Source of the DNA: Prolixibacteraceae bacterium
GTDB lineage: Bacteria > Bacteroidota > Bacteroidia > Bacteroidales > Prolixibacteraceae
Assembly (NCBI GenBank): GCA_027858715.1
Contig: JAQICD010000218.1
Location: 1-57,137 of the forward strand
Direction: 5' to 3'
Length of the DNA stretch: 57,137 nucleotides
A model generated the notes under the pieces. It was not told where the DNA came from and made no database searches. It saw only the letters and a program-made list of their open reading frames with translations. The first letter of the stretch is position 1; every line of letters begins with the position of its first letter. A program made the translations under genes and the position numbers. This document shows, in pieces, positions 28,780 through 38,898 of this stretch.

Positions 28780-31700
28780 TTAATGTTTCTTTTTGCTAAA
28801 GGCAGTAGGATTATAAAATATTTTATCGCGCAACTTAGCCAATTGCAGCAAACGCCAGTTTTCGATGTATGCCAACGACTTACGCAGCACATCGAAATAA
28901 AGGGTAACCATAAGCACCCCGGTAAGCAACCAAATTACCATAATATTGTACCACACGGTTTCTATTTTGATATTTCCGATTTGTTTGTAGGATGCATAAA
29001 AATGAGCACTTCCATTTCTATAGGCCGGCGCACGATAGACAGGCTCGTCGCCCTGTAAAATACGATTATCGGCCACATAAACTTTTTGCATTGAATATTT
29101 ATCACGTAATACACGTTCAAGGTTTTTGTTAACGAAGCGTTTGCGGTATTGCAACATGCGTTCGGCATCTCCATCAAACTCACCAAGCATTTCAGCGTGT
29201 ATGTTGTCCAGGTCAAGCGATGTTTCGCGGTGCTGATCAATATAGAATGAGCGGCCTTTTTCAATATAACGCCGGTAATTATCAATTGCTTTTCCGCTTT
29301 CCAAACGGGTAATCATCTCACTTACCGAATCGTTTGCAACCCCCAGGTCGTGCGTAATTTTTGTTATCGAATTGGAAAGCACAGGTGCAAATTCGACCCT
29401 GTCGCTATCGTTTTGGGCATTTTCGTATGCGTTCAGATATTTTTCAACTTCGGGTATCCAGTAATAAGCATCGAAACCATAGTTGTTTTTCTCTTGTTCG
29501 AGGTCGAAAAATTGCCTGCGGTATTTATTATTGGCAAACTCGTTCACTGCAAGAGCTTCGTACGACCAGCGCGAAGTCATTAAATCGCCGATAATTGGCG
29601 TACGCGAATAACTGCTCATTGAAGGGTGCATTTTATTAAAATCGACAATAACACCACTCAATAAAAGCTGTGGAACAAGTATTAAGGGAATAAGTATGTA
29701 AATGGCCACGGCCGAATTAAGACCTGACGAAAGATTCAGCCCCAGTATATTTGCAAAACATGCAGTAGTAAACAATATTGCCCAATTGGAGAACAACAAG
29801 CCCTTAAATTCGAGCATGTAATATCCGATGAGAACAAAAAGAAGCACCTGTATGGCCGAAATGGAGAAAAGCATTAGTATTTTCGATGAGAAATAAGCAC
29901 CACGGCTCAGGTTAAGAAATTCTTCGCGTTTAAGAATACGCCGATCTTTAAAAATTTCTTCGGCACTTATGCTTAGCCCTACAAACATTGCCACCACCAC
30001 ACTCATAAATAAAAAGGCCGGTATATTATCGTTGTTGGCAAAGATGTATTCGCCTGCGGGGGTATATTTCGAAAAGAAACCCAGTATCAGCGCCAGCAGC
30101 GGCGCCTCGAGTAAAGCAATAGACAAATACTGCCGATTTGATTTTTTGGTGATATAGTCGCGACTAAAATAAAGCTTAAGTTGTTTCGCCCACCCGGGAA
30201 TTTTGAAGAATATTTCGGGAAAAGTTTTGCTCTCAACCGGGTTTTGCTTCATAAAATCGACTACGCGTGGTTCTACTTTTTCTTTGTATCGGCTAAACCA
30301 ATCTTCGGGTGATATTTTCCGGTTACGAATGCTACGCCCGAAAGGATCGACCATGCGTTCTTCTATTATACGCAGGGGTTGCTCGGTTTTGACATTTCCG
30401 CAGGCCATGCACTCACTTTCGTCGGGATTAACATAATTGGCCTCGTTTTTGAAGTAAGTGACTGCTTCCATTGGATTACCGAAAAACACCACTCGCCCAC
30501 CTTTATCCATCACAATCATACGGTCGAACAACTTATAAATATCGCTCGATGGCTGATGAATGTTTGCAATCACCAGTTTTCCTTTCAAACACTGGCGTTT
30601 TAACAGAAACATTACCTTTTCTGAATCGGACGATGACAAGCCCGAGGTGGGTTCATCGGCAAAAAGAATTGAAGGTTCGCGCATAAGCTCCAACGCTATA
30701 TTCAGGCGCTTACGCTGTCCGCCACTCAATATTTTTTTCAGGGGGCTACCCACAATGAGATCACGAGCTTCAACCAAATCGAAATCGATTAACGTTTGTT
30801 CGATGATGTTTTCGATTTGGTCATCACTCAGATTATCAAAGCAAAAACGGGCATTAAATGCAAGATTCTGATATACAGTTAACTCCTCAATAAGCAAATC
30901 ATCCTGTGGCACATAACCAATTAATCCCTTCAGTTGTTCTTTGTTCGCGGGATCGTGTAAATCATAGCCATTAATGGTTATTTTACCACGCCGGGGCTTG
31001 AACTTTCCGTTGAGAACATTAAGCAAGGTTGTTTTACCTACGCCACTTCCGCCCAGAATACCCACCAGATCGCCAGAGCGTTCCTGAAAGCTAAACGGGT
31101 GCAATCCATAAACCTTACGGCTGAATTTATATTCAATATTTTCGGCATTATATACAATAATTGACTGCCCCTGCTGCCGAATAAATCTCGACATGATGCT
31201 GCTGTAATAAATAGGGATAATGCGCGAAGTGCGAACGATTCCGCCCGGCGGAAAAAAATAAAGCCGATCCTGCGACAAGCGATGACCGTTGAGATACATA
31301 TTCCGTGGCCCCCAGTATTTGAAAAACAAGGCATTAATGCTTTTCACCAGGATCAATTCGAGCTCAACACGCTGATTTTCGCGATACAAGTGTTTAATTT
31401 CGGAATCGTGGTATTGTTCATTTCCATTAACAACAAACAAGTTTTCTTTATACTTTACACGTGCAATAGAATATAAATAGAACCTTTTAAAGTCATCGTA
31501 TTCATCTTCTTCTACTTTTAACCCACGAGCTACCACGTCAACAATTCTCAGTTCGTGTCCACCCACTCCGTCCGGTTTGTAAATAAAATTAAGAAGTTGA
31601 ACCACGATCATATACCTCGATTCGAGTGTAAACAACTCCACGATACCGGTGCAAATTTTATTCAGATGTTTGTGATTAATAAATTTATCACCTTCTCCTG

Positions 31701-31911
31701 CATCATCGTATAATATTTCCCGGTGTTCAATGTGATAATACTGAACATTGCCATCATACAATTCGAGATATTTTTCGACCATTTCTTTACTGAAGTTTTC
31801 CTTCAGGTACGATTCAACCAGCGTCCTGGCTTCGTCGATGGCCGACTGTTTACTATAATCGGTGATAATGGCAAAAAACTTAATCAGCGTTTCAATAATG
31901 CCTTCGTACAT
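28780..31911 (-). CDS. ABCG-like ABC transporter, fused ATPase and ABC-2 permease (1043 aa)
   Basis: Walker A GILGGSGVGKTTLLNVLNG, signature LSGGQRKRLNIALELMREPSILFADEPTSGLSSSDS, ABC-2 TM domain; extra N-terminal helical domain and CxxC insert ESECMACGNVKTEQ. Confidence 0.88.
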   Translation of the reverse strand: MYEGIIETLIKFFAIITDYSKQSAIDEARTLVESYLKENFSKEMVEKYLELYDGNVQYYHIEHREILYDDAGEGDKFINHKHLNKICTGIVELFTLESRYMIVVQLLNFIYKPDGVGGHELRIVDVVARGLKVEEDEYDDFKRFYLYSIARVKYKENLFVVNGNEQYHDSEIKHLYRENQRVELELILVKSINALFFKYWGPRNMYLNGHRLSQDRLYFFPPGGIVRTSRIIPIYYSSIMSRFIRQQGQSIIVYNAENIEYKFSRKVYGLHPFSFQERSGDLVGILGGSGVGKTTLLNVLNGKFKPRRGKITINGYDLHDPANKEQLKGLIGYVPQDDLLIEELTVYQNLAFNARFCFDNLSDDQIENIIEQTLIDFDLVEARDLIVGSPLKKILSGGQRKRLNIALELMREPSILFADEPTSGLSSSDSEKVMFLLKRQCLKGKLVIANIHQPSSDIYKLFDRMIVMDKGGRVVFFGNPMEAVTYFKNEANYVNPDESECMACGNVKTEQPLRIIEERMVDPFGRSIRNRKISPEDWFSRYKEKVEPRVVDFMKQNPVESKTFPEIFFKIPGWAKQLKLYFSRDYITKKSNRQYLSIALLEAPLLALILGFFSKYTPAGEYIFANNDNIPAFLFMSVVVAMFVGLSISAEEIFKDRRILKREEFLNLSRGAYFSSKILMLFSISAIQVLLFVLIGYYMLEFKGLLFSNWAILFTTACFANILGLNLSSGLNSAVAIYILIPLILVPQLLLSGVIVDFNKMHPSMSSYSRTPIIGDLMTSRWSYEALAVNEFANNKYRRQFFDLEQEKNNYGFDAYYWIPEVEKYLNAYENAQNDSDRVEFAPVLSNSITKITHDLGVANDSVSEMITRLESGKAIDNYRRYIEKGRSFYIDQHRETSLDLDNIHAEMLGEFDGDAERMLQYRKRFVNKNLERVLRDKYSMQKVYVADNRILQGDEPVYRAPAYRNGSAHFYASYKQIGNIKIETVWYNIMVIWLLTGVLMVTLYFDVLRKSLAYIENWRLLQLAKLRDKIFYNPTAFSKKKH

Positions 31912-31930
31912 AGCGCATAAGCAGTTAAAA

Positions 31931-31977
31931 CAAACGAGTTTCTATTTGGTAAAAACCTCCAAACCGAAACTCGTTTG
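31931..31977 (-). terminator. Long perfect inverted repeat, candidate terminator or attenuator
   Basis: CAAACGAGTTTC (31931-31942) / GAAACTCGTTTG (31966-31977), 12-bp perfect arms, 23-nt loop, T-rich on the minus-strand 3' side. Confidence 0.55.
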
Positions 31978-32005
31978 CACATATTGTTAAACCCAACTAT
32001 TGTTG

Positions 32006-32809
32006 TTACTCACGAATTTTTTCAAGCAAACGGATTAATGCCTCAATTTGCTCTTCTGTCATCGAGGTTGTTCCTTCTTCGAGCGCATAAATGGCATTAA
32101 TTTTTTTAATATTGTTGTAAACCATACGGCTCATCTCCGAATCCTTATACTTGTCAAGCATTTCCTCAAGTTTCATTAAAGGATTTTTCTGATAAAGAAT
32201 AGTCTGAACAATTTTAGGATTATTGAAACTGTTCTCGGAGATGTGGGTTGTTAGGTATAAGCCTTCGAATACCGAACCGGCAAGTATAAGGTACGAAAGC
32301 TCGGTACGCCCCTGCTTATTCAGATACGAGTATGTGTCTTGCGAAACCTGTGTAATTATATCGACCAAAGCATCGTTGTTATCAAGATTGGCTTCAATCT
32401 GCTGTGCCACATCACGGCTAACAGCTGCAGTCATATCAAGCTCTGTCAGCAGATATTCAACAGCCTTCATATACTTCTGAATTTCGTTTTTTTGATTATA
32501 GGTAGTTGCATAAGCCAGGTCGGCTGAATATACGCCCAGTGCCAAAGCTTTATCCTGATCGGTAAAATTTTGTTCGACAGCAGTCGGGTCGAAGGTAATG
32601 CCTACAATATAGCTTGCTTCAATTTCGTTAAGCATTTTAGTAATGTCAAAGCTCGAAATTAATGGATAAACATACTCTTCTACATCGTCTGAAATCACTT
32701 CGTCTTCAACAGCCGAGTCGGTTTTTTTACTGGTATTTTTGCATGAAAAGAATGTTACAGATAGTACTGCAACTATGAGCATTAAGCTGATTTTCTTTAA
32801 GTTTACCAT
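32006..32809 (-). CDS. Putative lipoprotein, unknown function (267 aa)
   Basis: Lipobox region MLIVAVLSVTFFSCKN followed by low-complexity acidic linker and helical domain. Confidence 0.65.
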   Translation of the reverse strand: MVNLKKISLMLIVAVLSVTFFSCKNTSKKTDSAVEDEVISDDVEEYVYPLISSFDITKMLNEIEASYIVGITFDPTAVEQNFTDQDKALALGVYSADLAYATTYNQKNEIQKYMKAVEYLLTELDMTAAVSRDVAQQIEANLDNNDALVDIITQVSQDTYSYLNKQGRTELSYLILAGSVFEGLYLTTHISENSFNNPKIVQTILYQKNPLMKLEEMLDKYKDSEMSRMVYNNIKKINAIYALEEGTTSMTEEQIEALIRLLEKIRE

Positions 32810-33008
32810 AAAGCATTTGTTATTAGGTTGATTGAATATTCTGTTTTAATAATTCTATAAAATTACAAAATCCTTTAGAAAAACATAATTTTTAACCCGC
32901 TACATTATTCTTTTTCACAAAAACTTCAACTCAAGGGTAAACCTGAATTGTCAACCAACAAAACGTTGATTTTTTTTACATTTTTTTAGTGTGAATAAAA
33001 TAATATAG

Positions 33009-33016
33009 TATATTTG
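33009..33016 (+). promoter_or_regulatory. Putative -7 promoter element TATATTTG for tRNA-His
   Basis: TATATTTGCACCGCG 28 bp upstream of the tRNA. Confidence 0.5.
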
Positions 33017-33043
33017 CACCGCGTTAGAAAAACAGCGCAAAAT

Positions 33044-33118
33044 GGTGATTGTAGCTCAGTTGGTTAGAGCACTGGATTGTGGTTCCAGGGGTCGTGGGTT
33101 CAATTCCCATCTATCACC
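33044..33118 (+). tRNA. tRNA-His (anticodon GTG)
   Basis: GGTGATTGTAGCTCAGTTGGTTAGAGCACTGGATTGTGGTTCCAGGGGTCGTGGGTTCAATTCCCATCTATCACC; anticodon loop TTGTGGT, G-1:C73 pair. Confidence 0.95.
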
Positions 33119-33126
33119 CTCTATAT

Positions 33127-33164
33127 AATCCAACTATCGGTTTTACTGGTAGTTGGATTTTTGT
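33127..33164 (+). terminator. Rho-independent terminator after tRNA-His
   Basis: 10-bp stem AATCCAACTA/TAGTTGGATT followed by TTTTG-T-rich sequence. Confidence 0.75.
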
Positions 33165-33337
33165 TTTAGGTAAAACTCAATATTGGCCAATACTTTTTCG
33201 CTTAAACGCTGGAAAGCCTGACTGGTTAGGCTCGACGAAATTTTTCTGAATAAACTTATGTTTCCCTTCGTGTTTCCTTTGTGTTCATCGTGGTTAAGTT
33301 TTTTTCGCGACGCCAGAGGCGGAGTTTATTAAAAATA

Positions 33338-33378
33338 AAAATGAGATTGCCGGTTTCGCTTGCCAACAATCTCATTTT
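33338..33378. terminator. Bidirectional terminator-like inverted repeat
   Basis: 12-bp perfect arms AAAATGAGATTG/CAATCTCATTTT between tRNA-His (+) and the convergent gene at 33451 (-). Confidence 0.65.
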
Positions 33379-33450
33379 ATTCAGTAAAAAGCTTAAAAAA
33401 AAATTGGTTAATAAATAATATTTCCAATTCGTCAGTAAAAAGAATCATTT

Positions 33451-33840
33451 TCAGCGTATATCTTTATTTTTCAACGCACTTTCGCGTGCAAGAATATAAA
33501 ATAACTGCAAACGATAAATATTGTTGGTATATTTATTTTTAAAATGTCGGTACAGATAATTGATTTTTAAGTCAAAATCAGTTTGCGACAATACCATAAA
33601 GTTGGAATACGGATTTGAAACCATTTTTATAGGCAATGCACCTTCACTGGTACGAGGTATCTGAATAGCTAAAGGTGTTACACCATTAGTATTTAGGCCG
33701 ATGGCAATTTCAGCAGCAGGAGTACCCCCTCTATCGTTGCTCCCCTTACCGGCATAGCGATTTAAGGCTACCATACTGAGCACTAGCACGGCGAACCCGA
33801 AGATACGCCAGCAAATGATATGTTTATTGCCTGTTTTCAA
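33451..33840 (-). CDS. Small membrane-anchored protein, unknown function (129 aa)
   Basis: N-terminal TM IICWRIFGFAVLVLSMVAL, remainder soluble. Confidence 0.5.
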   Translation of the reverse strand: MKTGNKHIICWRIFGFAVLVLSMVALNRYAGKGSNDRGGTPAAEIAIGLNTNGVTPLAIQIPRTSEGALPIKMVSNPYSNFMVLSQTDFDLKINYLYRHFKNKYTNNIYRLQLFYILARESALKNKDIR

Positions 33841-33939
33841 ACCATTTAAAACTTTAATTTCAATCTCAACAAATGTATGAAAAAAGCAAATAGCAACAAA
33901 TTGCTAACTTTGCATATCAAAAATCATTTTCAAAGCACG

Positions 33940-34404
33940 ATGGATTCTACTGATATTATTATAAACATACGCAAAATAGTACGTTCAATAAACCTTGAAT
34001 CAAAACGCATACAAAAAGATTACGGAGTAAGCATACCCCAGATTTTATGTTTGAATTACCTGTACCATGCCCAAAACTTTCAGGCCACACAAAGCGAAAT
34101 TAAAGAGTTTCTAAATCTCAATCCTAGCACTGTAAGCGGTATAATCCAACGGCTTGAAAGGAAAGGGCTAATTGCCAGGCTTCCCAAATCGGGCGACAAA
34201 CGCGTAACCAATCTCATACTCACTACAATAGGCGAAAGTATGTTGAATAATATTCCACCACTTCTGCACGACCGTCTGAGTAAAAAACTCAACAATTATG
34301 ACCAGAAAGAATTAATAAATATTGAAACTGTACTTGAACAACTGGTCAATATACTTCAGATATCGGACATGGATGCTTCGCCTCTAATTACAGACGAAAT
34401 ATAA
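33940..34404 (+). CDS. MarR-family transcriptional regulator
   Basis: QSEIKEFLNLNPSTVSGIIQRLERKGLIARLPKSGDKRVTNLILTTIGESML winged helix. Start MDSTD preferred over 33877. Confidence 0.85.
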   Translation: MDSTDIIINIRKIVRSINLESKRIQKDYGVSIPQILCLNYLYHAQNFQATQSEIKEFLNLNPSTVSGIIQRLERKGLIARLPKSGDKRVTNLILTTIGESMLNNIPPLLHDRLSKKLNNYDQKELINIETVLEQLVNILQISDMDASPLITDEI

Positions 34405-34537
34405 GATAAGGCAATCGTAATTTACTGTTTATTTGAAAAATGCAACGTTAAGCAAGGTTTAACAAATAAATTTGCTTGCACTCAAATTCTTTTTAAAGAC
34501 GATATTTTTATATTTTTGTTCGTATAGAAACTAATAT

Positions 34538-35869
34538 TTGAAAAAAATGCAGATATTTAATGAAAAGCAACAAAATCTTGCTCACAGAATTAATGAAGAC
34601 ACAACACTTAAAAATTGGAAAGACTGGAAATGGCAATTAAAGCACTCCGTTAAATCAATTGATAAATTCGAGTTGGTTAGCGGAATAAAATTTCCGGCAG
34701 ACTATCGAAAAAAATTAGAAGAAACACTTGAAATATTCCCTCTATCAGTTACCCCCTATTACATATCACTAATTGACGTTGACAACTACGAGAACGATCC
34801 TGTTTTCAAGCAATCGTTTGCCGACCAGCGCGAATTAATCACCAACAGTTCAGAGCATAGCGACCCCTTAGCCGAAGACAAAGACAGTCCGGTTGAAGGT
34901 ATTACTCACCGTTATCCCGACAGAGTATTGTTCCATGTCAGCAATATTTGCTCGATGTATTGCAGGCACTGTACCCGCAAGCGCAAAGTAGGCGACGTGG
35001 ATTTTGTACCTTCGAAGGCACAGCTCGAAAAGGGTATTGAATATATAAAAAACACACCGCAAGTACGCGACGTACTTCTTTCAGGCGGCGACCCGTTTAT
35101 GCTTTCGGACTCAATGCTCGACTGGCTGCTTTCGGAGATTTCTCAGATTGAACACGTAGAAGTAATTCGTATAGGAACCAGAATGCCGGTTGTATTACCA
35201 TACCGTATTACCGACAGCTTGCTGGAGATTTTAAAGAAATACCATCCAATTTGGATTAATACTCACTTTAACCACCCGCGCGAAGTAACTGATTCGGCAA
35301 GCGAGGCACTGGCAATGCTTGCCAATGCAGGTATCCCGCTAGGAAACCAGTCGGTACTACTGGCCGATGTAAACGACTGTCCGCGTATTATGAAAAAACT
35401 GGTACACGACCTGGTTAAAAACCGCGTACGTCCTTACTATCTCTATCAATGCGACCTTTCGGAAGGATTGGCACATTTCCGCACACCTGTTGGAAAGGGT
35501 ATCGAAATTATGGAAAGTCTTATTGGACATACCAGTGGTTTTGCCGTACCAACATATGTTATTGATGCACCCGGTGGTGGTGGGAAAATTCCTGTTATGC
35601 CGAATTACATCATCTCGTGGTCAACCAACAAGGTTATTCTCAGGAATTACGAGGGCGTTATTACTACCTACCAGGAACCCGACTCATACGAGGCCAGAGC
35701 ATGCGATCGAGATTGCAAGAACTGCGACCTTGACCTTAAGATGCAACCTTCGAAAGAATACGCAGCTACCGGAATCGAAAAATTATTGTCGGATTACGAC
35801 GATTCGATTTCGCTGATTCCGGAAGGAAATGAACGTTACGAAAGGAGGAGTGATGAAGATAATGGATAA
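34538..35869 (+). CDS. ablA: Lysine 2,3-aminomutase (radical SAM)
   Basis: [16 protein letters not shown] radical-SAM motif, [30 protein letters not shown]-terminal [10 protein letters not shown]. Paired with ablB. Confidence 0.93.
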   Translation: MKKMQIFNEKQQNLAHRINEDTTLKNWKDWKWQLKHSVKSIDKFELVSGIKFPADYRKKLEETLEIFPLSVTPYYISLIDVDNYENDPVFKQSFADQRELITNSSEHSDPLAEDKDSPVEGITHRYPDRVLFHVSNICSMYCRHCTRKRKVGDVDFVPSKAQLEKGIEYIKNTPQVRDVLLSGGDPFMLSDSMLDWLLSEISQIEHVEVIRIGTRMPVVLPYRITDSLLEILKKYHPIWINTHFNHPREVTDSASEALAMLANAGIPLGNQSVLLADVNDCPRIMKKLVHDLVKNRVRPYYLYQCDLSEGLAHFRTPVGKGIEIMESLIGHTSGFAVPTYVIDAPGGGGKIPVMPNYIISWSTNKVILRNYEGVITTYQEPDSYEARACDRDCKNCDLDLKMQPSKEYAATGIEKLLSDYDDSISLIPEGNERYERRSDEDNG

Positions 35870-36686
35870 AATTGAAAAGATTGACAATGCAACCATACAT
35901 CACGGAAAATATTCCGACCGATTGTATATTATGAAATTTCCGATTGACGGCGATAACTTACTGGTTGATAAACTAACTCAAAAAGCCATCAAACACGGAT
36001 ATTCAAAAATTACTGGGAAAATACCAAAAAAGGTACTCCCCCTGTTCCTTGAAAACGGCTATAAACTGGAAGCCGGCATTCCAAAATTTTATAACGGAAA
36101 GGAAGATTGCAGCTTTGTTTCGCGCTTTTTGGACATGGAGCGTGCTGTTTATGACCCTAAACCCTTAAAGAAATTCAACAAAGTTCTGGATGCATACGAA
36201 TTCACAGGAGAAGGTAATTACGAGCACAACTACGATATTCGCAAACTGGATAAAAGCCATGCAGAAGATATTGTAGCAGTTTTTAAACAAGTATTTGCCA
36301 CGTATCCTTTCCCGATTCACGATCCTGAATACATAAAAGAAACGATGAACAACGAGGTTGTTTATTTCGGAGTATTTATCGACGGAACACTACAAAGTGT
36401 ATCGTCGTCGGAGATGGATGTTAAAAGCCAGAATGCCGAGATGACCGACTTTGCGGTGCTCGATTCGGCACGTGGTCTGGGGCTTTCTAAGCTGTTGCTT
36501 CACGAAATGGAAGAACACATGAAAACGCAAGGCATGAAAACACTGTACACCATTGCACGACTAAAATCAATTCCGATGAACAAAACTTTTTTGGGCGCCG
36601 GTTACAGTTACTCGGGTACACTAATAAACAACACCAATATATCCGGTGGAATTGAAAGCATGAACATTCTTTATAAATACATCTAA
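35853..36686 (+). CDS. ablB: Beta-lysine N-acetyltransferase
   Basis: GNAT domain [55 protein letters not shown]; overlaps ablA and is preceded by AAAGGAGG. Confidence 0.85.
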   Translation: MKIMDKIEKIDNATIHHGKYSDRLYIMKFPIDGDNLLVDKLTQKAIKHGYSKITGKIPKKVLPLFLENGYKLEAGIPKFYNGKEDCSFVSRFLDMERAVYDPKPLKKFNKVLDAYEFTGEGNYEHNYDIRKLDKSHAEDIVAVFKQVFATYPFPIHDPEYIKETMNNEVVYFGVFIDGTLQSVSSSEMDVKSQNAEMTDFAVLDSARGLGLSKLLLHEMEEHMKTQGMKTLYTIARLKSIPMNKTFLGAGYSYSGTLINNTNISGGIESMNILYKYI

Positions 36687-36728
36687 AAAAAGAACCAACA
36701 CTTAAAAAAACCGCGCAAATAATTCACC

Positions 36729-38174
36729 ATGCATTTTATCGACTACTTTATTTTCGTTCTTTACATGGCAGCAATGCTTATGTTTGGCTTTTACTTTATG
36801 CGGCGTAACAAAACCGTTGACGATTACTTTGTGGGCAGCCGCAATATGAATCACTGGCACATTGGTCTGTCGGTAGTGGCTACCGATGTGGGTGGAGGAT
36901 TTTCAATTGGGTTGGGCGGATTAGGCTTTGTGATGGGGCTATCTGGGTCGTGGCTTTTGTTTACCGGGCTGGTAGGCGCCTGGCTGACCGGCGTGGTTTT
37001 GGTACCGGTTATTTCCCGGTACTCGAAATCGCACAACCTGCTGAGTTTTCCACAGTTTCTCGAAATAAAATACAATAAAAGGGTGAGTTTTATTGCCGGC
37101 ATTGTGTCGGCTGTTGGCTACCTCGGGTTTACCAGTTCGCAACTTTTGGCCGGCGCCAAACTTGCATCGACCGTTGTACCCGATTTAAGCCTTACCATTG
37201 CCTTGATGGTAATGGGTGTGGTAGCCGTGGTTTACACCTTTGCGGGCGGAATAAAAGCCGTAATTTATACCGACACCATTCAATGGATTGTATTGTTAGC
37301 AGGACTGATATTTATCGGAATTCCTTTCAGCTATGCTGAATTTGGTGGCCTTGAAGCTTCAAGAGACATTCTCCCCGATCATTTTTTCTCACTCACGAAT
37401 GTAACATGGCAGCAATTGCTCAACTGGGGCATTACCATTATTCCTATTTGGTTTATCGGAATGACGCTATACCAGCGTATTTACGCCTCGCGCGATGAAA
37501 AAACCGCTAAAAAAGCGTGGTTTATTGCCGGATTATTTGAATACCCGGTGATGGCTTTTTCGGGAGTTATACTTGGGCTCTATGCCCGACTGGCCTTTAT
37601 CGAAGGATACTTTCCGGCTTACCCCGACATCAGCGCTTTCGACCCTGAAATTGGAGTTCCAATGTTGCTGAAAACCATTTTACCCGTAGGCCTAACCGGG
37701 GTCATTCTATCGGTATATTTCTCAGCCATCATGTCAACCTCCGATAGCTGTTTAATGGCTTCGAGCGGCAATTTCCAGACCGACATTTTCAAAATCAATC
37801 CGAACAATCCCAAAGCCATAAAAATTTCGCAATTGTTTACATTTATTGTTGGAGCTATTGCCGTAATTATTGCCTTAAAAATCCCCAATGTACTTGAGCT
37901 AATGCTGTTGTCGTACGCCTTTATGGTTTCGGGACTATTTATTCCGGTGCTTGCTGCATTGTTCATGAAAAAACTAAACAGTTCAGCTGCAATCGCCTCG
38001 ATGGTTGTTGGCGGCGGAACGACATTAACGCTTATCATTCTTGGTACAGCATTGCCATTTGGACTAGACGCCAATGTGTTTGGCGTGTCTGCTTCGCTAC
38101 TGACTTTTGTAGTTGTTACTGCCCTGGCTGGAGCAAAACCGAAACCTACAACAAAAACAAAATCAACAAATTAA
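36729..38174 (+). CDS. Sodium:solute symporter (SSS family)
   Basis: 481 aa, 13 or so TM; DYFVGSRNMNHWHIGLSVVATDVGGG and FSAIMSTSDSCLMASSGNFQTDI. Confidence 0.9.
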   Translation: MHFIDYFIFVLYMAAMLMFGFYFMRRNKTVDDYFVGSRNMNHWHIGLSVVATDVGGGFSIGLGGLGFVMGLSGSWLLFTGLVGAWLTGVVLVPVISRYSKSHNLLSFPQFLEIKYNKRVSFIAGIVSAVGYLGFTSSQLLAGAKLASTVVPDLSLTIALMVMGVVAVVYTFAGGIKAVIYTDTIQWIVLLAGLIFIGIPFSYAEFGGLEASRDILPDHFFSLTNVTWQQLLNWGITIIPIWFIGMTLYQRIYASRDEKTAKKAWFIAGLFEYPVMAFSGVILGLYARLAFIEGYFPAYPDISAFDPEIGVPMLLKTILPVGLTGVILSVYFSAIMSTSDSCLMASSGNFQTDIFKINPNNPKAIKISQLFTFIVGAIAVIIALKIPNVLELMLLSYAFMVSGLFIPVLAALFMKKLNSSAAIASMVVGGGTTLTLIILGTALPFGLDANVFGVSASLLTFVVVTALAGAKPKPTTKTKSTN

Positions 38175-38365
38175 CACTTTAGCAGGAAAGATATTCTGGT
38201 GTAAATCTACAAACACATCCTTAAACAAAAGATGAAAAGCAGTCACCAACGAAGATAAAATTTCAGCGATAAACAACAAGACCAATTCCGTTGAAACAAC
38301 TTATTTTCCCGAGAACAGACAAACTACAGGAAACAGGTTTTGATAAACCTGGGCATAATAACATC

Positions 38366-38872
38366 CTACAAATAATCGTTCGCAATAAGATCATCAACAA
38401 TAGCATAAACCACCGGGCAAACTTCACAATTCTTAATGGTCAAATTCATAATTTGTATCATCTTACGTCGGTCGGTATGTGGATATTCGCGGCAGGCTTT
38501 GGGGCGGTTTTCATAAACCATGCAATAATTATCGGGCATTAAAAACGGACAAGGTGTTTGTTTGAATACAAAATCACCCTCATCATCCATGTAAAAATAT
38601 TCTTCGATTAAATCGGTCGCTTTTCGCCTGAAATGCTTTGCCAAACGGTCGATGTCTTTCTCGGTAACAATAGGGCTGATAGAACTACAACAATTGGCAC
38701 ACTCCAGACAATCGAACTGTTCGAAAGCTTCTTCGTGTAACACATGAAAAAGATTGTCGAGATTTTTAGGTTTCTTTTTCTTTACTTTCTGCAAAAAGGC
38801 GTTAATGCTTTTTGAATTATGCTTAACCACCCCCCTTAACTCTTGCGGCGTTTTGTATTCAATTGTCTTCAA
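38366..38872 (-). CDS. YkgJ-like cysteine cluster (zinc/iron-chelating) protein
   Basis: FDCLECANCCSSISPIVTEKDIDRLA...TPCPFLMPDNYCMVYENRPKACREYP. Confidence 0.85.
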   Translation of the reverse strand: MKTIEYKTPQELRGVVKHNSKSINAFLQKVKKKKPKNLDNLFHVLHEEAFEQFDCLECANCCSSISPIVTEKDIDRLAKHFRRKATDLIEEYFYMDDEGDFVFKQTPCPFLMPDNYCMVYENRPKACREYPHTDRRKMIQIMNLTIKNCEVCPVVYAIVDDLIANDYL

Positions 38873-38898
38873 AATATTTATTTGAATTTTATGTAAAA

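Noticed and set aside
28395-28799. ORFs of 126-134 aa (VSSYRFQVTGFRFQVSGF...) across the heptamer repeat
   Set aside because: The translation is an artefact of the 7-bp tandem repeat; it has no independent coding signal and overlaps the zinc-ribbon gene antisense.
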